Shown one piece after another: positions 60,899-64,000 of a DNA stretch of 64,000 bases (the first letter of the stretch is position 1; every line of letters begins with the position of its first letter). Below the pieces are notes generated by a model, which saw nothing but the letters and a program-made list of their open reading frames with translations, made no database searches and was not told the DNA's origin. A program made the position numbers and the translations under genes. The DNA is from Ammoniphilus sp. CFH 90114 (GTDB lineage Bacteria; Bacillota; Bacilli; Aneurinibacillales; RAOX-1), in assembly GCF_004123195.1 (NCBI RefSeq), contig NZ_SDLI01000007.1, positions 171,060 through 235,059 of the forward strand, read 5' to 3'.

Positions 60899-60926
60899 AA
60901 TCCCACTAAGTATAGGTGGGATTTTA
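60899..60926 (+). terminator. Terminator
   Basis: AATCCCAC and GTGGGATT pair around a short loop, followed by TTATTTATTTT. Confidence 0.85.
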
Positions 60927-60980
60927 TTTATTTTGCCCAACTTCATTACATGGGGGATGAAGAGACCATCAAATAGGCAG

Positions 60981-61020
60981 AAAAAAAGACGATGATAATT
61001 TCTTATCCATCGTCTTTTTT
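60981..61020. terminator. Terminator of ilvD (bidirectional shape)
   Basis: AAAAAAAGACGATG and CATCGTCTTTTTT around ATAATTTCTTATC, just past the ilvD stop on the minus strand. Confidence 0.9.
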
Positions 61021-61031
61021 CGTTTCTTTAC

Positions 61032-62717
61032 TTAGATTTTCATAATTCCACCTGTGCTAGCAGAGGTTACAAGTTTAGAATAACGAGCAAGGTATCCTGT
61101 CTTTACTTTTGGTTCAAAACCAGGCCATTGGGCTTTGCGATTTGCCATTTCTTCATCAGAAATTTGAACTTCTAAGCGATTGGTTTCAAGGTCAATCGTG
61201 ATAATATCACCATCTTGAATATAGGCAATCGGTCCACCTTCTGCTGCTTCAGGAGAAACGTGACCTACACTAATTCCGCGAGAAGCTCCGGAGAAGCGAC
61301 CATCCGTAACAAGGGCTACCTTGGTTCCAAGACCCATCCCCATGATTTGAGAAGTAGGAGCAAGCATCTCAGGCATTCCTGGACCACCCTTTGGTCCTTC
61401 GTAACGGATAACAACGACATGTCCTTCTTTAATCTTACCAGTAGCAATTCCTTCAAGAGCTTGTTCTTGAGAATCAAATACGATGGCTGGGCCTTCATGC
61501 TTTTTGATTCCCGGCTCAACAGCGCCTGTCTTAATTACGCCACCTTCAGGTGCCATATTTCCGAATAGGATGGATAGTCCACCCTTTGCAGAATAAGGGT
61601 TATCGAGAGGACGAATGACTTCTTTGTTTTGGATATCGTGTCCAGCAATGTTTTCGGCTAGTGTTTTACCTGTGACAGTAAGAGTGTCAACATGAATAGC
61701 GCCTTCTTTTTTGCTAAGTTCGTTTAGGATCGCTGTAACACCACCTGCAAGGTGGACATCTTCCATATGATAATCAGAAGCAGGTGCGATCTTAGACAGA
61801 TGTGGCACTCGATCGGCAACAAGATTAATTCTCTCCAAAGAGTAGTCAATGCCTGCTTCGTTAGCGATGGCTAAGGTGTGAAGAACCGTGTTGGTAGAAC
61901 CACCCATGGCCATGTCAAGGGCGAAAGCATTGTCAATCGCTTTCTCTGTCACGATATCACGTGGCTTGATATCCATCTCAATCAAATTCATAATTTGTTT
62001 TGCAGCCCTTTTTACTAAATCTCTACGCTCGTCAGATACAGCAAGGATCGTTCCATTGCCAGGAAGAGCTAGTCCTAACACTTCTGCAAGACAGTTCATA
62101 GAATTAGCAGTAAACATTCCGGAACAAGATCCACAGGTAGGGCAACCATATTTTTCAAGCTCATCTAGGCTCTCCTGATTAATTTTACCGGATTGGAAAG
62201 CGCCAACGCCTTCAAAAACAGAAGATAAAGAGATGGAGCGACCGTCAGAGGTTTTTCCAGCCTTCATCGGTCCGCCTGTAACAATAATAGTCGGGATATT
62301 CACACGCAGTGATGCCATCATCATCGCAGGAGTAATCTTATCGCAGTTCGGGATACAAATAAGTCCGTCGAAAGCATGAGCAGATACAACCGTTTCGATT
62401 GAATCAGCGATAATTTCACGGCTCGGTAGAGAGTAGCGCATACCGATGTGACCCATTGCGATTCCATCATCAACTCCGATGGTATTAAATTCAAAAGGAA
62501 CTCCACCCGCTTCACGAATGGCTTCTTTCACGATCTTCCCAAATTCTTGTAAATGAACATGACCTGGAATGATGTCAATGTAAGAATTGGCAACGGCAAT
62601 AAAAGGCTTGTCCCAATCGGACTCGTCTTGAATTACTCCTGTTGCTCTTAATAAACTTCTATGGGGAGCGCGGTCGAATCCACGCTTGATTGTGTCACTT
62701 CTCATTTTTCTTGTCAT
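61032..62717 (-). CDS. ilvD: Dihydroxy-acid dehydratase
   Basis: 561 residues from the ATG at 62717 (GGTGGAGGGAACC upstream); a longer reading to 62747 would include that site. The Fe-S cluster Cys residues are in [15 protein letters not shown] and [44 protein letters not shown] is the C-terminal signature. It dehydrates dihydroxy-isovalerate and dihydroxy-methylvalerate in valine, leucine and isoleucine synthesis. The rest of the ilv-leu operon is absent here, so the gene stands alone. cimA at 42993 is the nearest partner. Confidence 0.97.
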   Translation of the reverse strand: MTRKMRSDTIKRGFDRAPHRSLLRATGVIQDESDWDKPFIAVANSYIDIIPGHVHLQEFGKIVKEAIREAGGVPFEFNTIGVDDGIAMGHIGMRYSLPSREIIADSIETVVSAHAFDGLICIPNCDKITPAMMMASLRVNIPTIIVTGGPMKAGKTSDGRSISLSSVFEGVGAFQSGKINQESLDELEKYGCPTCGSCSGMFTANSMNCLAEVLGLALPGNGTILAVSDERRDLVKRAAKQIMNLIEMDIKPRDIVTEKAIDNAFALDMAMGGSTNTVLHTLAIANEAGIDYSLERINLVADRVPHLSKIAPASDYHMEDVHLAGGVTAILNELSKKEGAIHVDTLTVTGKTLAENIAGHDIQNKEVIRPLDNPYSAKGGLSILFGNMAPEGGVIKTGAVEPGIKKHEGPAIVFDSQEQALEGIATGKIKEGHVVVIRYEGPKGGPGMPEMLAPTSQIMGMGLGTKVALVTDGRFSGASRGISVGHVSPEAAEGGPIAYIQDGDIITIDLETNRLEVQISDEEMANRKAQWPGFEPKVKTGYLARYSKLVTSASTGGIMKI

Positions 62718-62801
62718 AATGGTTCCCTCCACCTCTTGATATTTCATATATTCTAACAGTTTTTATTTGAAAAGTATATTTGTAAAAATGAGAAAAACAA
62801 T

Positions 62802-63188
62802 TTAGTTTAATACGGTCATACTACTATATTGGGCCACATGCTCAAGCATTTTTTGACTTAAAGGTACGATAAAATCCATCTTACCACGCTCAAAAGTACC
62901 GCTTCGATTATAAATTTTGACCTTTTCCACTGAGATTTTATAATAATTGTTTCCAAAAGAAGCAACCACCTTTTCCTCTTTTGAAGCCTGCGGAGAGAAG
63001 GTCAAAGGTTTACCATGTAATTGATGCGGAATCATACTAATGATATCTGCTAACTGTATTTGGTATGAATGATGAGGTTTTAAAAAGATTAGCTCTTTCG
63101 TCGTTATGGAACAACCAAATTGACTTTTCATCTGAGACAATTTTAATTCGCCTTCTAGAGATTTAACGCGAATAAAGTCAGTATTCAT
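62802..63188 (-). CDS. Hypothetical protein, mostly beta
   Basis: 128 residues after TGGAGGTGAAAAG. MNTDFIRVKSLEGELKLSQMK, then a series of beta-strand-like segments (LIFLKPHHSYQIQLADIISMIPH; VVASFGNNYYKISVEKVKIYNR), in a layout that recalls PH-like barrels. Family not recognised. No transmembrane region. Confidence 0.65.
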   Translation of the reverse strand: MNTDFIRVKSLEGELKLSQMKSQFGCSITTKELIFLKPHHSYQIQLADIISMIPHQLHGKPLTFSPQASKEEKVVASFGNNYYKISVEKVKIYNRSGTFERGKMDFIVPLSQKMLEHVAQYSSMTVLN

Positions 63189-63435
63189 CTTTTCACCTCC
63201 AGAAAATATATCGGATATATACTATGAATACGTTGTAAATGTTGATAAAATTCATTTTAGCATATTAATACATAAAACGACCAATGTTCATACTAGGTAA
63301 ATTGCCTAGAACCTTCCGGAAAGCTAAGGCTGAACGAAAGTTAGAATGTAATTAGAAAAATCTAAAAAAGAAATTGCATTTGGAAATGCTCCATGATATT
63401 ATACTACTGTCTCGAGACATTAAACATTTCATCGT

Positions 63436-63520
63436 GCCGAAGTGGCGGAATTGGCACACGCGCACGACTCAAAATCGTGTTCCGTAAGGAGTGTCGGTTC
63501 GACCCCGACCTTCGGTACCA
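63436..63520 (+). tRNA. tRNA-Leu (CAA anticodon)
   Basis: 85 nt with encoded CCA. Acceptor GCCGAAG/CTTCGGT; anticodon arm CACGA CTCAAAA TCGTG gives CAA (codon UUG); a short variable arm and T-loop GGTTCGA are present. The D-arm reads AATTGGCA. Confidence 0.95.
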
Positions 63521-63580
63521 GTCCATTATTGTAATCGTTGTTCCTTGAATGATGAGGAGCAAATTTTTGTAAAATCAAGC

Positions 63581-63609
63581 TTGCAATAACGATGTAGATG
63601 TGCTATATT
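63581..63609 (+). promoter_or_regulatory. Promoter of the tRNA-Val-Gly-Arg-Pro cluster
   Basis: TTGCAA (63581-63586) and TATATT (63604-63609) are spaced 17 bp, with TGC just before the -10 (extended). It lies 92 bp before tRNA-Val. Confidence 0.7.
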
Positions 63610-63700
63610 ATCTCTTGTCGCTTCGTAAAGAATGAATGAGAATTTATCTAGCTACCCTTTGGGGAAGCGGCCATGTCTTTGCCTTTGCTCACTATATAAA

Positions 63701-63777
63701 GGACGATTAGCTCAGTTGGTTAGAGCGCTACGTTGACATCGTAGAGGTCGGCGGTTCGAATCCGTCATCGTCCACCA
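63701..63777 (+). tRNA. tRNA-Val (GAC anticodon)
   Basis: 77 nt with encoded CCA. Acceptor GGACGAT/ATCGTCC; anticodon arm CTACG TTGACAT CGTAG gives GAC; T-arm has GGTTCGAATCC. Standard cloverleaf. Confidence 0.95.
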
Positions 63778-63785
63778 TCCATCAA

Positions 63786-63861
63786 GCGGACGTAGCTCAG
63801 TTGGTAGAGCACAACCTTGCCAAGGTTGGGGTCGCGAGTTCGAGTCTCGTCGTCCGCTCCA
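63786..63861 (+). tRNA. tRNA-Gly (GCC anticodon)
   Basis: 76 nt. Acceptor GCGGACG/CGTCCGC; anticodon arm CAACC TTGCCAA GGTTG gives GCC; encoded CCA. It lies 8 bp after tRNA-Val and belongs to the same transcript. Confidence 0.95.
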
Positions 63862-63885
63862 TATTAATAATAATCATACATGTGT

Positions 63886-63962
63886 GTGCCCGTAGCTCAA
63901 TCGGATAGAGTGTCTGACTACGAATCAGAAGGTTGGGAGTTCGAGTCTCTCCGGGCACGCCA
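63886..63962 (+). tRNA. tRNA-Arg (ACG anticodon)
   Basis: 77 nt. Acceptor GTGCCCG/CGGGCAC; anticodon arm TCTGA CTACGAA TCAGA gives ACG, which is deaminated to ICG by TadA; encoded CCA. Confidence 0.95.
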
Positions 63963-63969
63963 TTGCAGA

Positions 63970-64000
63970 CGGGAAGTAGCGCAGCTTGGTAGCGCATCTG
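63970..64000 (+). tRNA. tRNA-Pro, 5' part (window ends)
   Basis: Acceptor strand CGGGAAG and D-arm TAGCGCAGCTTGGTAGCGCATCTG fit tRNA-Pro. The anticodon is beyond the window, so identity rests on the acceptor and D-arm. Confidence 0.75.

Noticed and set aside
63797..63997. 66-residue minus-strand open frame
   Set aside because: It lies entirely across the tRNA genes and is their antisense; the GVPGETRTPN-type peptide is a known artefact of tRNA regions.
1..64000. CRISPR array, transposase, prophage or integron
   Set aside because: No regular spaced repeats, transposase, integrase or phage structural gene was seen; neighbouring genes look like core genome.

Overview
The window looks like core chromosome of a low-GC, endospore-forming Bacillales bacterium of the Paenibacillaceae/Brevibacillus/Ammoniphilus type. 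The reasons are an alpha/beta-type small acid-soluble spore protein, Gram-positive ribosome binding sites with many TTG and GTG starts, S-layer-homology proteins, a B. subtilis-type Fnr with a C-terminal cysteine cluster, MsmX-, TypA-, YqgQ- and UPF0435-like genes, and a tRNA cluster with encoded CCA ends. I cannot name the species. I see no transposase, phage gene, CRISPR array or rRNA gene.

Layout. 1-3.5 kb: two neighbouring surface proteins that combine cohesin-like domains with SLH domains. 3.6-10.3 kb: class V aminotransferase, SUMT (cobA), a large membrane-anchored clan GH-A-like glycosidase, a VOC protein and an FAH-family protein. 10.3-14.7 kb: beta-carbonic anhydrase and an SbtA-type bicarbonate transporter, then a DUF485/acetate-type symporter pair with a cre-like site. 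15-21.5 kb: a complete dipeptide/oligopeptide ABC operon (two ATPases, lipoprotein, two permeases) ending in an XRE-cupin regulator, with several inverted repeats between its genes. 21.5-28.3 kb: small regulators and hypothetical proteins, a soluble acyl-ACP desaturase, an alpha/beta hydrolase, a PucR-type regulator and an orphan MsmX-like ATPase. 28.4-35.4 kb: LCP cell-wall ligase, typA, HI0933-like flavoprotein, YtqA-like radical SAM protein. 35.5-40.4 kb: hemerythrin, fnr, tatC-tatA, mobB-moaE-moaD and an MFS pump, a set that fits molybdoenzyme-based anaerobic respiration. 41-50.5 kb: an acidic protein with three internal repeats, MgtC, citramalate synthase, DEAD-box helicase, RsmF-like methyltransferase, threonine aldolase. 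50.5-60 kb: an unusual sigma-54 activator, inositol monophosphatase, queF behind a structured attenuator leader, YqgQ, a class A PBP, a pseudouridine synthase, and two metallo-phosphoesterase/nuclease-fold enzymes. 60-64 kb: SASP, a noncoding gap with hairpins and DnaA boxes, ilvD, and tRNA genes Leu, Val, Gly, Arg and the start of Pro.

Themes. cimA and ilvD belong to a threonine-independent isoleucine route, though they are not adjacent. Carbonic anhydrase and SbtA form a bicarbonate supply module. Fnr, hemerythrin, Tat and the Moco genes form a respiratory and redox block. The least explained signals are noncoding: the queF leader, with a possible pseudoknot and two AGTGG segments competing for one CCACT; the hairpin and DnaA-box gap at 60.4-60.7 kb; the 16-bp inverted repeat inside the dpp operon; and a dispersed AGCGGA...TCCGCTTATTT hairpin family. 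Many start codons are revised downstream here because ribosome binding sites, promoters or terminators contradict the longest reading.
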